Below are positions 21,584-32,990 of a DNA stretch of 64,000 bases, piece after piece. The position numbers were made by a program, and so were the translations under genes. The stretch is from Pseudopyrenochaeta lycopersici (Eukaryota; Ascomycota; Dothideomycetes; Pleosporales; Pseudopyrenochaetaceae), in assembly GCA_003313425.1 (NCBI GenBank), contig NHZP01000040.1, positions 310,001-374,000 of the forward strand. The letters run 5' to 3'. The stretch's first letter is position 1. Each line of letters starts with the position of its first letter. The notes beneath the pieces are model-generated. The model worked only from the letters and a program-made list of their open reading frames with translations. It ran no database searches and was not told the DNA's origin.

Positions 21584-22393
21584 CTACAATTTACTCTTTG
21601 ATTGAGATTGAAGTTTCCTGTCGCGATCACTTTTGAACTGCCTTATTGAGTCTTCATACTCTGTTGAACCGTATCTCTCCTTGTGAATGATAGCACATTC
21701 ACGATCGTTCGCATCAAGCAGCCCTTGAAGCACTGGCTGTTTCATAAGCATCTTTGTTGTCCGAAGGGCACCTTGTGGCGATTGTGCAATGCGACGTGCA
21801 ATCCCAAGCACATTGCACAGGAAACTACTGTCACCTTTGGGCAGAACCTTCGTGACAAGATGCAGTCTCTCAGCGTCCTCGGCCGAGATATAGTCTCCGG
21901 CTAGGCACAGGGCTGCGGCTTTTTGGTGGCCCATAAGTCTAGGGAACGAGAAACTCGATGCTCCCTCAGCAGCCATTCCCCACTTCACGAAAGGAGTAAA
22001 GAAATACGCATCAGGGACTGAATAAACGAGATCAAATAAAGCAAGGCTGCTGACGCCGTAGCCTGCTGCGGGGCCATTCACAGCAGCTATGAGGATTTTC
22101 TCACAAGAGATGAGTACCCTGTTTAGCTGGTGGAAGTCAGAGCCATGAGCGAACGATATGACGGCCTTCTTATCCAACAGCTCCATCCCAGTACAGAAGA
22201 ATTTGCCTTTGCCAGTTTGAATAATGACTCGAACTTCCGGCTGGCTTTCTGCCCACCTCAGGGCCGATAACATCTCTGACAGAAGTTGGGGGTGGAGGGA
22301 GTTTCCTGATTGGGGGCGATTATATTTGATGACTGCAATCTGGCCGGCTTCTTCCAGCTCGACCTCAACGTAGTTGTATGAGGGCGGCTCCAT
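21584..22393 (-). CDS. Peroxisomal enoyl-CoA hydratase/isomerase (ECI-like, PTS1)
   Basis: Single exon, 269 aa. Crotonase-fold landmarks: KYNRPQSGNSLHP near residues 23-35, the oxyanion-hole segment GKFFCTGMEL (63-72), AAVNGPAAGYG (103-113) and VKWGMAAEGASSFSFPRLMG (136-155). Glu143 sits where the single catalytic Glu of the peroxisomal delta3,delta2-enoyl-CoA isomerase group (PEGCSSYTFP-like) lies; the second hydratase Glu is not apparent. The protein ends in SKL, a canonical PTS1, so it should be in the peroxisome. Head-to-head with the CoA ligase. The family also contains AKT3-type hydratases of Alternaria host-selective-toxin clusters, but the sequence alone does not separate these from beta-oxidation enzymes. 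Confidence 0.93.
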   Translation of the reverse strand: MEPPSYNYVEVELEEAGQIAVIKYNRPQSGNSLHPQLLSEMLSALRWAESQPEVRVIIQTGKGKFFCTGMELLDKKAVISFAHGSDFHQLNRVLISCEKILIAAVNGPAAGYGVSSLALFDLVYSVPDAYFFTPFVKWGMAAEGASSFSFPRLMGHQKAAALCLAGDYISAEDAERLHLVTKVLPKGDSSFLCNVLGIARRIAQSPQGALRTTKMLMKQPVLQGLLDANDRECAIIHKERYGSTEYEDSIRQFKSDRDRKLQSQSKSKL

Positions 22394-22977
22394 AACGCTT
22401 AGGATCTCGAGTTTCTATTCGGGTGATGATCTCAACAGACTTTAAAGTTTACGTCAGGTTAGCATTGGGTTCAAGCAGCCGAGTCTGGACATGGATGAAA
22501 TCTGAACTTACGAGAAGAGGCTAGGGCCACCAATGATCAATTTTGAAAGCTGATGGACAGAAACTCATGAGGCGGATTGCCATTCAATATCTTCTCAATC
22601 GCATGAGTCCACCACTAACCAAAGGAGGGTTCACAGATCGGCGATTCTTCACTTGGTGTTTAGTTATCGGCATGCACCAGATCCAGAGGAACCGCGCCCG
22701 CGCCAAGCCCGCGCCAAGCCCGTCCCCACATTCTGCAATCCACCCGGGATGCAGATGCGCTGCGGGGTTTAGCCTACCTTTAGTTCACGCACTCGGGCTG
22801 GGCAGGTACCCGCCTAGGGAGTTGAAGGGAGGAAGAGAGCGTTAGCCCATCGAGCGACAAGATATCTAATCTTCCAGCCTACATGTTGAAAATCTGTCCT
22901 CGATGTGGTCCTCCTGTCCTACCTTGGAACCTGCTTTTCTTTTCGAAGTCTGAATATTGACGAAACTTTCCACCGCA
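22394..22977. promoter_or_regulatory. Shared bidirectional promoter of the hydratase/isomerase and CoA-ligase genes
   Basis: A 584-bp region separates the two divergent starts. It contains two exact tandem copies of GCGCCAAGCCC (22700-22710 and 22711-22721), directly followed by CGTCCCCAC (22721-22729), whose reverse strand GTGGGG fits the CreA-type consensus SYGGRG. Co-regulation of the two peroxisomal enzymes is a reasonable inference. Confidence 0.55.
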
Positions 22978-24884
22978 ATGGAGACGTTGGTGGATTTCCG
23001 CGATGGGATTGTTCAGAGACCATCACAGTTCAATTTTGCAGTCGATGTCATCGACCGCTGGGCTGCCCAACCTGGCAATTTGGAAGCCATGTATTGGGTA
23101 TCGCAAGATCAGTCCTGCACACTGACAATGACTTTCAAGTACTTTTCATGTCAGTCCCATCGAATAGCTGTCCTGCTTGAGCAATTGGGCATTAAAGAAG
23201 GTGACACGATGATCATGATCCTTCCACGAGTACCCGCATGGTAAGAAAGCAACTTTCTGACCGCGTCGGTGCTAACCGAGCCATTAAGGTGGGAGATTGC
23301 GCTTGCGGCCCTTCGCAGTGGGGTAGTTCTTTCTCCTGCGACAACTTTGTCAACTGAGAAGGACATTCAATACCGATGCATCAAGAGCAAAGCCAGTGTG
23401 TTTGTTGGAGATGCAAATAGCGTTAAAAAGTTCATTGCTGTACAAAAAAGCTGTCCATCCATCCGAACAATCATACAAGTCGATGACGGTGTGTGTGAAC
23501 ATGCCATCTCGCTTCGTTCTGCGCTGGAGAAGATCGACGCCAACGCTAGTTTCAGATCGGTGAAGCGAGACTGGAGTTGTGCTGCTCTGATGTATTTCAC
23601 TTCCGGAACATCGGGTCCGCCAAAAATGGTGCGCCACAATCAGATTTCCTACCCTCTAGGTGAGATAACAAAAGTTTCAAGCCCAGATTTCTACTTATTG
23701 CAACAGGACTCGCAAGCACAGCTAAGCATTGGTACCAGTTGGCTCCTGGGAAGATTTTCTGGAATACCGCAGAGCAAGGTTTGTTGCCCAATGCCCGAAG
23801 TGTGAGATCATCCAAGTGATTGTTGCCCAAATAGGTTGGGGAAAGGCTGCATGGTCTTTCTTTGGGGCATGGAATTGCGGCGCTACACTCTTTGTCTACG
23901 ACGATCGCGAAGCGTTTAGTCCACAACGAGTGATAGACATACTTCACCAATATCCAATCACCACCCTCTGCGCCGCCCCACTTATATATCGACAACTCAT
24001 TCTACAAGAAGCCCGAGAGTACCTCAAACAAAACCCTCCTATGGCATTGACGCACTGCACAGCTGCTGGCGAGGCACTCAACGCTGAGGTCACTCGGCAA
24101 TGGCACAAGCATACTGGCCTTGATATCTATGAAGGTTACGGCCAGACAGAAACAATATTATTATGCGGGAATTTTAGCGGATGCGAAATTCGTCCAGGCT
24201 CCATGGGGAAACCAGCACCTGGTGTGCCTCTTCAAATCATTACAGCAACTGGAGAAGAAGCGGCGGACGGGGAAGAAGGCGATATGGCAGTACTACTGAG
24301 CGACGGAAACGGACGCAGCGACTTCTTCGGTATCTTCGATGGATATGTTGATGATGACAACACATGCACCCGACGAGAGAATACATTTGTTACGAGCGGG
24401 AAGATTAAGACATGGTACTTGACTGGTGACAGAGCAGCACGCGATGGGGATGGCTATATATGGTTTGTGGGCCGGGCAGATGATGTAATTAACTCCTCTG
24501 GTTACCGTATAGGTGAGTTACCAAAGTCATTGGTCCAGAATCCTTGATATACCTAACAGCTTTATAGGTCCTTTCGAAGTTGAATCAACGCTCAAAATGC
24601 ATCCTGCGGTCGCAGAATCTGCGGTGATATCCTCGCCAGACCAAGTAAGAGGAGAGGTTGTAAAAGCCTTTGTGGTACTTACGTCAGAATATCAGAATGC
24701 TGTACAGCACGATCTCAGGCAAGAGCTGCAGGCTTTCTGCAAGAGCAACGCTGCGCCATACAAATATCCGCGGAAGTTAGATTTTGTGCATGCTGGCTTT
24801 CTTCCTAAGACTGCAAGCGGCAAGATACAAAGGACCGAACTCAGGAAGTTGGAGTGGAAGAATGAAGCAAAAGCAAAGCTTTGA
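22978..24884 (+). CDS. Peroxisomal AMP-dependent acyl-CoA ligase (ACSM/medium-chain-like, PTS1)
   Basis: Five exons: 22978-23240, 23289-23659, 23707-23778, 23835-24512 and 24568-24884; introns 47-56 nt, all GT-AG and frame-consistent; 566 aa. Adenylate-forming motifs are in order: [12 protein letters not shown] (about 191-202), WFG-like [21 protein letters not shown] (about 335-342), [33 protein letters not shown] (across intron 4), and the catalytic Lys segment [10 protein letters not shown] near the C-terminus. The last residues AKAKL end in AKL, a PTS1 variant. It should convert a carboxylic acid, ATP and CoA to acyl-CoA in the peroxisome. Length and motifs fit medium-chain/ACSM ligases, and also AKT1-type ligases of Alternaria. 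Paired with the SKL hydratase/isomerase through a shared promoter. Confidence 0.94.
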
Positions 24885-25781
24885 ATCCATATGTACAGCC
24901 CTCTTCAAAGGTCAGGAGATTTGTCATAATACATATTAGGTTTTAAAATATAAATGTATATTCAAACTTTATTTGTACCGGGCGATTTCTACCCAGGATA
25001 CTTAATTGCCCTTGGTGTCGTTCTCTGGGAAATATTTCATATTCTGTTGTTGCGGAAATCAGCAATTCGCTCTAGACTTGCTCGAGCTTGCATCAGAGAA
25101 CATATCGTTGTAAAAGGTTACAACGACTGAGTGCGTTGCTAAATCCTACAATATAGTTCATAAAACCCTAGGTTGAGAAGCTCTAACTGAGGAGAACTGA
25201 AAAGTTCTGGAGAGGGAGGCAGGAGAACGATGCCTGGTACTTCGACTGGTGAATGAGTGTTATTCTCGTTCTGGATGAAAGGAAACTTACCATTGCGGTC
25301 CGGTATACCATATGCGCAAGGGCCTTGTCCACAAGAAGGACAGCGCTTACACTGTTGCTCCAAGTAACAAGTTCCGATCGTCTTGCTTCACCATTAGCCA
25401 GTCACATGCTGTGGTCATGCTTTGCTAACGTGAGACTACCTTCCGAGAGCATAGCACTGAACAAGGGGCCGGTATCTATAGTGCGCCACTACCAAACAGC
25501 GGATTATAAATTCAACAATATCTCTGGTAGCTTCCTATATCACCTGCTCTGTTCCATGTAAAACAGCATGATTATGTCTAAAGTTGCAGCAGGCAGTGTT
25601 TCAACTTCTAGCCTGTGCCTAACAGCCTAGGGAATTATCCTGTGGCACAGCGTGAAGAAGCATCTAATGGTAAGAACAGGCGCAAGGTTGGACCATTGTT
25701 ATTACCCTAGAACAAGAAATACGCCAATAGGCAGCTGATGACAAAAAGAATGCCAAAATTCATTCCAATTGCCCTGGCGCC
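24885..25781. other. 3'-3' intergenic region
   Basis: Between the convergent ligase and regulator genes. A minus-strand frame at 25363-25139 contains a Cys-rich stretch (CKRCPSCGQGPC) followed by a good donor (GTAAGT near 25290), but no complete gene can be built. Otherwise nothing seen. Confidence 0.4.
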
Positions 25782-28207
25782 TCAACTATAACCACGCCAA
25801 GTATGGTCTCCAGTCGATCCACTGAACTCGCCCAGTGCAAACGAAAAGTCAGTTAACATTGTACCAGAGTCTGTGTGACCAAACACTTGTGGTATTATAC
25901 CATCAATATGGCCACTAAAATCCTCGAAATTTACAGCTCGCTCCGTCATGAGTGCATTTTGCATGAAGTTGTTGGTCTCAGTGAGGTTCGCTCCTGCATT
26001 TGAAGTGCCCACTTTACGGTCCGTGGATATTGTACCGTAATCACAGAGGGAGTAGAGTTCTTCAATGTCGGCAGGTTCGAGTGAAACACTCTGAAGAGAG
26101 GTGTCAAGTAGAGGGGAATAACGAGTCGACTCATTGGAAAAGTGCGTGAGGGCTGCGAACTGTAAGTGTTTTTTGGTCAGTTCGTAGCTACCTTTAATAC
26201 AAAAATTGCATACCATACGGGCCGAAGTCTTCCAATATATGGCTTTCTCTTCCAGGTGCGCCAAGCTGCCTTGCAAAGCTTCCAGCGACTTCATCCTGGT
26301 GTATCCATCTGTCGAATGCTGGAACAGCCCATGTATCGAGCCTGCCACAAGCGAACTGTAACTGAACATCGTTGCTGAGACTCTATAATGCGCTCGTCTC
26401 GCGTTTGTTAAAGTTCGAGTGAGCTCCTGAGCATGGTTCGAGCAGCTCTCCAAAGCTTGAGCAAAAAAGCTAGTAGGTATTCTTATGCAACAAGCTTCAA
26501 GCCGACGTCTTAGCAGGAATGGGTGCTGCAGTAGGCAGTAGCAAAGATTATATAAAATGTAAGAGAAAATAAAAGATTCGCTGATCGACACAGAACCTCT
26601 AGGATGAGGTAAAGAACTGTCCAGAATATGTTTCTGTATATCTTGATAGCAGTCGAAGGACATCTCAAATCGTGTGAGTTGAGAACAAATAATTTGGTAC
26701 TCTGATGTATGATCCCATGGTGGCTTCTGGCCGCCTGTTTTATCGTGCTGAAATGCATAGTTTGCAACCTGACTTAAAACAGAGGCGAGAGCGATGGTTG
26801 GCGCAAATGATTCTTGGTGTGTGATCTGGGAGATATCAAGAACTTTGAAGCCCTCTAACGTTACTACTTTCTCGGGAGTCGATGTTCTAAATGAGTGTTC
26901 ACTGCAGGGCAGCTGAAGTTCAATGCTCCGATCTAGAAAGAGTGATGGCCGATCTCTGCCGCACGTAGCCATTTTGTCGAGGAGGTATATTGACCATAAC
27001 GTACGGCGACGTTCTTCTTGGGCAGAATACGACAAGGTAGACGCTGGTTCTGTCATCAAGTGTAAAGCTTGTGCCATGCTGACAGCAATTCCGATCTTGA
27101 TCCATGCTGTGCCATGTTTACACGCTACTTTCTTTAGCCTTGCTCCGGTCGACGAGGGTGATGATCTATTACCTGTAAAATCATGGATTGCGAGTAAAGT
27201 CGCTGCTTGAACCAACCGGTAGTCCAAACCTTCTTCGCAATCGAAGCATTGTCTCACAATCTCTTTCCATGCTTCCGAAGCATACCTTGAGGCTATATCA
27301 TGGTCACTGTTGCAATAGAACGGATCGAGCGAGAATCGTGAGGCTATAGCTAGCACGGCCAAGATTAAATACTGCGGCAATTGATTCTTCAGCAATTGGT
27401 CTCGAAAAGTCTGCTCATGGAAGAAACAGTATGGCTGGCTGTGACAATGGGTGAAATATAAATCAATGATCGATATCAAAACTTCGCGAGGCGGAAGGAT
27501 CGTTGGTTCAGACCTAGATCGGTGATTGTCAAAAGGGTGAAGAAAATCCGAGAAATTTGTTGAGGCTTACGTGGTTCTGATGTTAGGGTGATTACAACCT
27601 GGTGAACCGCTCGGGTTTAGTTGTGATGCATCGTGGAAACTCGTAGTCGGGGACTGCCAGCTTAATGACGATGGCAGATCGTCTATGCAAATGTTGCTTG
27701 AACCATTTAAGGTACTGTAGAATATATTAGTTATCAATTGTGCGTATACACGTCGGACGGTGAAAGCACAATACCCTTCCGGATTAGGACCTAGTCTGTT
27801 CAGTTGCGATTCAATGAACGACATTCTTGAAGCCAGGTCGTGCTATGAAATGGTCAAAAGACTACCTCAAGACAGAATCATAATGTAGTACGTAGGTCAG
27901 GTTCTTTCCCATAGAGTCTTTTGAGCTCGAATGTCCGTCCGATGCCCTGGCCCATCGTCGGCTAGGGTATACACACTCTTGGAGAAGCCTAGCGCAAAAG
28001 CTGCATGTTGGTTGCTCGCCATGACATTTCACTTTCTTTCGCCTACATTGCCATCATCAGCTTCATGCTCTGCAGATACTCTGAACCCGGATGTACTCGA
28101 TGCGTATGCGCTTGCATGCATTCCTACCAGGCCGTACCTTACCGGCAGTTCAAGCAGGCTTGACGTGAGCGCTTAACGCCACGTGCGTCTACGCTGGTAC
28201 TAGACAT
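25782..28207 (-). CDS. Zn2Cys6 transcription factor with fungal-specific TF domain
   Basis: Five exons on the minus strand: 28207-28143, 28042-27892, 27842-27571, 27513-26214 and 26159-25782; introns of 100, 49, 57 and 54 nt; 721 aa. The binuclear cluster CLNC-x6-C-x6-C-x2-C-x6-C (Cys18, 21, 28, 35, 38, 45) is split by intron 1 after CLNC. A short coiled linker (RMSFIESQLNRL) follows, then the regulatory domain with LPPREV...IDLYFTHCHSQPYCFFHE and RRRTLWSIYLLDKMATCGRDRP, the typical middle-homology pattern. The 54-nt intron near 26160-26213 is in frame and could pass as coding, but has GTATGC, CTGAC and TTACAG, and removing it restores a normal helix. Adjacent to the CoA-ligase gene, it is the likely pathway regulator. 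Confidence 0.92.
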
Positions 28208-28729
28208 GTCGAAGGCAATAGGCTTTGACTAAGATGATTGCATCCAAGTGAGAGGATGTTGCCCTAATCGCACGCTGGTCAATGAGAGTGTGTGAAGTTT
28301 GAGAGGAGACGGCCGACAAACTCCGCCACTTCCGAAGTTTGTCCAGCTCCTAGCCAACCCCGCATCTAATAACGCCACCACGCCCGGGCCCCTGCAAAAT
28401 AGAAGAAGGAATCACGTGTGATGGTGTAGCTCGGCGAATTCTGGTGTCCTTAACAGCAGTCTCTAGTCTAACGCTCTATAGTGATTTGTAAATGTCTTTT
28501 TGCTTATTTCGCAGCCTAATAGTGGCTTATGATAGTAGATATTTAGTACTACACGTAATGCGATCATTACTGGAAGCCGTAAAAGTCGCAGGCACAGGGC
28601 AAAGCCCCCTATATAGAACTTTTATTCCATAGTGTCAGGTACTTGCCTTAAGGGAGACGCTCTGCCGAGAAGTGGTGGTACGTGTGAGGCAACAAGTGTC
28701 GACCCACGCTCATAGAAGGATGTACCTCG
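28208..28729. other. Intergenic region
   Basis: Upstream region of the Zn2Cys6 gene up to the HET fragment. No gene or clear repeat seen. Confidence 0.45.
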
Positions 28730-28958
28730 TACGCGCGATCTCGCAGGTCTTTACAATCTTCCGATATCCAGGTTTCGCGACAGTCGGCTTTGACTTTGAG
28801 ACCGCCATCATCTCTTGAAAGGTAACATCCTCATTCGCTAATCCCCACTTATGAGACAGAATGGCATAGTGTTGATCCGACTTTGGAAGTACTGTAGAGT
28901 GAGGGTGACCGTGTTGAATCAATATCATCTTCGTGTTTCTGGGTGTAAGATGCAGTCG
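28730..28958 (-). pseudogene. N-terminal fragment of a HET (heterokaryon incompatibility) domain
   Basis: Minus strand, about 76 codons: RLHLTPRNTK..., then HYAILSHKWGLANEDVTFQEM and GYRKIVKTCEIAR. YAILSHxWG, VTFQEM and GYRKI..TC..A are the first conserved blocks of the HET domain. Homology stops abruptly after CEIAR near 28730 and the frame ends at 28710. The codon before RLHL is not ATG. The continuation of the domain is found on the opposite strand at 29611 (see findings). Confidence 0.8.
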
Positions 28959-29610
28959 CTGAAGGGATGGTTCTCCTATCGCCGCACGACTAAAGTAATA
29001 ATGTCTAAGCTACAGCGTGGATATAACAACCCCGCTCTGGGGCCTATGCGCGGGCGCATTCGCAAACGCAGCCGTGAAAAGGATTGCATTCATGATTGGG
29101 CTGAACAGTCTGAGACCACATTGGACTTACCAGGCGCATGCTCGGTCTGGTGCATATTCCGTTTTCCACCTCCAGCGGTGAGGGCAGCCCACCTTGTCTG
29201 GTGAACTTTCTTGCACTGTAGCAAATTACGTACCTATACTCCTAGCGTAATACGGTACCCGGACACTTCACAGTCCCTTGTTCTATTCTAAGCATAATTA
29301 AGTCCTTTGTTTAGGGATGTAGTTCTCCTCTATGTCAAGTTCAACATTAATTACAGCACATATGGCCTTTACGATAAAAGGTGCGTTTCTAGGAGCAAGG
29401 TCACAATATTTAGCAGAGTATGGGAGGGAATGGCCGTGCTTCTGAAACCCGGAGCTTGTCATTTCGTGTAGTGTTATGATATATAATATAAGAGAGGTTA
29501 TGCATTCCGTGTGACTATCGCACTCTAAGGGTAAGAATAGCTGTAAATAATAATTGTGAAAGCTAACCGACATGAAGTCTATAAGTGATTTCTAGGAATA
29601 TGTTAGATTT

Positions 29611-30900
29611 TCAGCGCTTAACGGGAATGATTGGTTTCCTGGGTACTTGCTCACCCGCATCGACAAGTCGAGTAGCGCAGAGCTCAGCGACGCTATTAAT
29701 TCGATGCTTCAGTGGTATGGAGATGCAGAAGTGTGTTTCGCATACCTCAGTGATGTGGATGGTAGTCCGTCTAGTTTTGAAAAGTCATGGTGGTTACAAA
29801 GGGGTGACCTTGCACAAGCTAATTGCACCTAAAGACTTGGTATTCTTCGGCTATGACTGCAGGCCCTGGGGCACTAAAGGTACTCTGGCGGGTAACATCT
29901 CATCCATTACCGTTATATCAGGCGGCTATTTGGATAAATCCATTAAGCTTGATAAAATCCCGATCGCGGTATGGCTGCCATGGGCCCCAACATGCCAAAG
30001 AACGCGAGGCGAGGGCCTTGCGTGCTGTCTACTTGGTATCTTCAGCGTCAATATGTCTTTAATCTGCGGCGATGGTCGAACGCCTTTCTTCGGCTGCAAG
30101 AGGCTATCCTCAATCAGAGTGCTCGCATGTCTCTCTTCTTGTGGAACGACCAGCATATACACCAACAGTATACCGGGCTTCTTGCTCCTTCCCCGGCCTG
30201 TTTGGGGGGTATGAGATATATCAGCGTAAACCCAACATTTACCCAGCGTGAGTTCTATCTAACCAATTGTGGCATCCGCTTGAAATTAGGGAATACCGGG
30301 AACCTTGTAAGCAGGCTCGCTCCTCTCTACCCTTGGGACATTCGATTGGGACCGACGGAAGATTGGTCGGTGTATATCTTCGGGGACTTGCCCAGATCTA
30401 TTCATTCGTGCTCGGCCATCTATATATGTTTCAGTTCAAACCGAGCTATCCTACGCTGTGCTCACTATCGCAAAGTCTCTAACGATGCTTCAATCAGAAG
30501 CGATAGTATCTAACGTTCTGAAAGTTTTCGTTCCTCAAAATCTTCCTCAAGTGTGGAAGAACCGCAAAGCTCTTGAAGCCCTGTGACTGGCCTTGTTCAC
30601 GCAAGATACACCAGACCGTTTTCAGAATTCATTGAGTTTGAAAAAGAAAAACATTACCCCGTGCTCGCTTTGATCTACCGTTTCTCTATGCGGATGTGGT
30701 CGGCCAGCGTTGTCGTGGGCGAACGCGGGCAGTGGATCCGAGGCTCCTTTCACCAATACTATAAAAACTACTCAAATGAGCTCAAATTAGAATATAGAGA
30801 TGTGGAATTAGGCTACATCCTATCGTCAAAAAAGACCGAGGTCATTACAGTGCGCTTTCAGCGTCGGGTCCTATCGAACCGCTATGAATCACCACTATAA
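29611..30900 (+). pseudogene. Middle and C-terminal part of a HET-domain gene, frameshifted
   Basis: Plus-strand pieces in changing frames: IDKSSSAELSDAINSMLQWY and VCFAYLSDVDGS (29660-29765), LIAPKDLVFFGYD (about 29818-29857), LLGIFSVNMSLICGDG (about 30030-30076), FLRLQEAILNQSARMSLFLW and GLLAPSPAC (30085-30205), then FTQREFYLTNCGIRL and DWSVYIFGDLPRS (30235-30400). The final open stretch at 30583-30900 (FSEFIEFEKEKHYPVLALIY) is probably the C-terminal region. Block order matches HET proteins exactly, but several frameshifts and stops break it. It lacks the first HET blocks, which sit inverted at 28730-28958. Confidence 0.8.
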
Positions 30901-32990
30901 CAGTTTAGGAAACCACGCGCCTGCAAGACGCAGTTAAGGCTGCGACGATCGTGAAACTCGCAAGTGGCGATACATACATACCAATGAGACCTTCATAGTT
31001 AGAAAGGTAGCTGACTCGATTGCTGCAATTGAGGGTGTTAGTTCTGACGATGGTGCAAAGCCTGCGAAGTTGTTATGCGCAGAAAGGTGCAGCGCCTGTT
31101 GCACCGAGATTTGACACAGATCCCGCACTTCTAAGGTATACATAGAGGGTTTAGATGATAAAGATGCGTCTAAACAATATTTCACTGTTGCACATAGTAC
31201 CAAGAGTGGTTATAGTGTTGCGCGACGTCCCTCCAATGGCGTTTGGGTAGGGTCTACTGTGCCGCTCCTTTGGGAAACACGTTAACCTAACCATAACTAT
31301 TCAGTTTAGCCCACGGTTAATCTCATATTGTTGGTCTTACCGCTAATCTGGAATTTGATCTTTCCAATTCAGATATTACTGTACTTTATAGACCTGCTGC
31401 TACTTGTGATATTAATTGGAATCTATCAGATTCATAGGGAAGAGCTGCTACAGCATCAGGTCAATATACTACTGAATGATATCTCCGAAACTGGCCAGCT
31501 CATGCTGCACTCCGAAACGCTAGCCTGAGCAGGCTAATAGAGGAACGCACATCAACTATGGCACAGATGGCTAGTGGTGGAGCTCCAATTGGGTAAACTA
31601 AGGAGCGCCCCGTTCGGGGCGAAGAACGTGCGACCTGATAAGTAGGTCGCAAGGTGTCACAGCGTGAAAAAGCAAATATTACGTTGTATACAACTCCAAT
31701 TCTGGTGACTACATTTTGGTAAAGTCGAAATATCGGCACCTTAAGGCCTATATTGCAATGAGTTACACCTCAGCGTATCTCATTCTAGAGCTTTGCATTT
31801 TTGAATAACCTCCAATAAGGTCTTACCGAATAAATTCAGCGCTAGGAGGATTCTACCCAGTGACTAACTTGCCGTATCTGCCACTGACGACGATTTTGGT
31901 ACCGAACAGCTGGTCTGGCTTTTCGTACTTCGGCCATGATTTTGAATCTCATCCTCGACCAAGAATGGCATTGCAATAGCGAAGTTGTAGGCATCCTCCT
32001 CGGCGTTATTGATGCCGCCTTTAGTGCGAACAAACCTTGGTAACTTTGACCAGACTCACTAATCCCGTCCGCGACTTGCAACAACCCGAGGCGATCATAC
32101 TATTTTTGTTTACGAATTTTTTCTATCATCACGATTCTGCACATAGGCTATTCATGCACCTACCAAGAATTGCTGTAATTTTAAAGCTGTGCCTTCTTTT
32201 GCGCTAGGAATTGCCATCCGTGTGGTGTGCAATTGAGATTCACCTTGTCCCATTCATGAGTGACACTAAATGCCAGTGGTTTCGTACGCAACATTAGCTA
32301 GATCCCGAAAGCTTGTTCTTACGGTACTGTAAGCTCCACTCCCAAATACCGTACACACGGCGCAAATCCGGACAAACCTTTTACACCTGTACCTGGCGTA
32401 CGTAGCGTATATATTTTGCATTAGCGCTGATCTATAAGTGCCATTAGATGCACTGAATTGGTTCTGTAATAATTAGATATGGGAAGCCAATACTTTGTGT
32501 CTAGAAATTAGTCATAGTATCACAGCTTTGCATTGCCTATGGCTCCTATTAATCGGCTTTGTAAGTAGCCAGATATAAGAGACACAATATGTAGTAAAGG
32601 ACGCGCGGTGGAAGGCCAGAAGAGATACAATGATTTCTAGATGGAACTTCTTATTGATTGGTGTATTTAATTCTTCTGATGCAGTTAGCCTGATATGCAT
32701 AGACGGCTGATATGCACACAGAAATACATAGGATTGGCCCATTAAGGCAGACAGAGTCTTTGTTCATATCGGATCGCTTAAATTGTGGGGATGGGCCGCT
32801 AGTGATGTTGCACGTTGCTTCGGCCCTTCTGTGGGCTGTGTTCATCCAACCTAGTTATGCTTTCGTGTAACATATAACGTCTTGGTCTATATTTGTCCTG
32901 TTCCTGTTCAGAGCGTCACTCAGGAAGCAAATCTAATTGTTTCGCCATTACAAGAGTAATATACAATTTTGCACTCCGAGTGAAAGCATC
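30901..32990. other. Gene-less stretch
   Basis: No supported gene. Frames at 30934-31203, 31328-31528, 31500-31739 and 31842-32084 show no recognisable domain; several could be decayed remnants of protein-coding sequence. 32100-32990 is AT-rich, with the promoter of the reductase gene at its end. Confidence 0.45.

Noticed and set aside
22543..22845. 100-codon frame in the shared promoter
   Set aside because: Low-complexity Pro/Arg/Ala content from GC-rich promoter sequence; between two well-defined divergent starts.
21584..24884. Naming the gene pair as an AK-toxin cluster
   Set aside because: Gene types and PTS1 ends match, but identity to AKT1/AKT3 cannot be assessed by eye and other diagnostic cluster genes were not seen.
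26160..26213. 18 in-frame codons in the Zn2Cys6 gene
   Set aside because: Treated as an intron: good donor, branch and acceptor, and the family pattern is restored without it.
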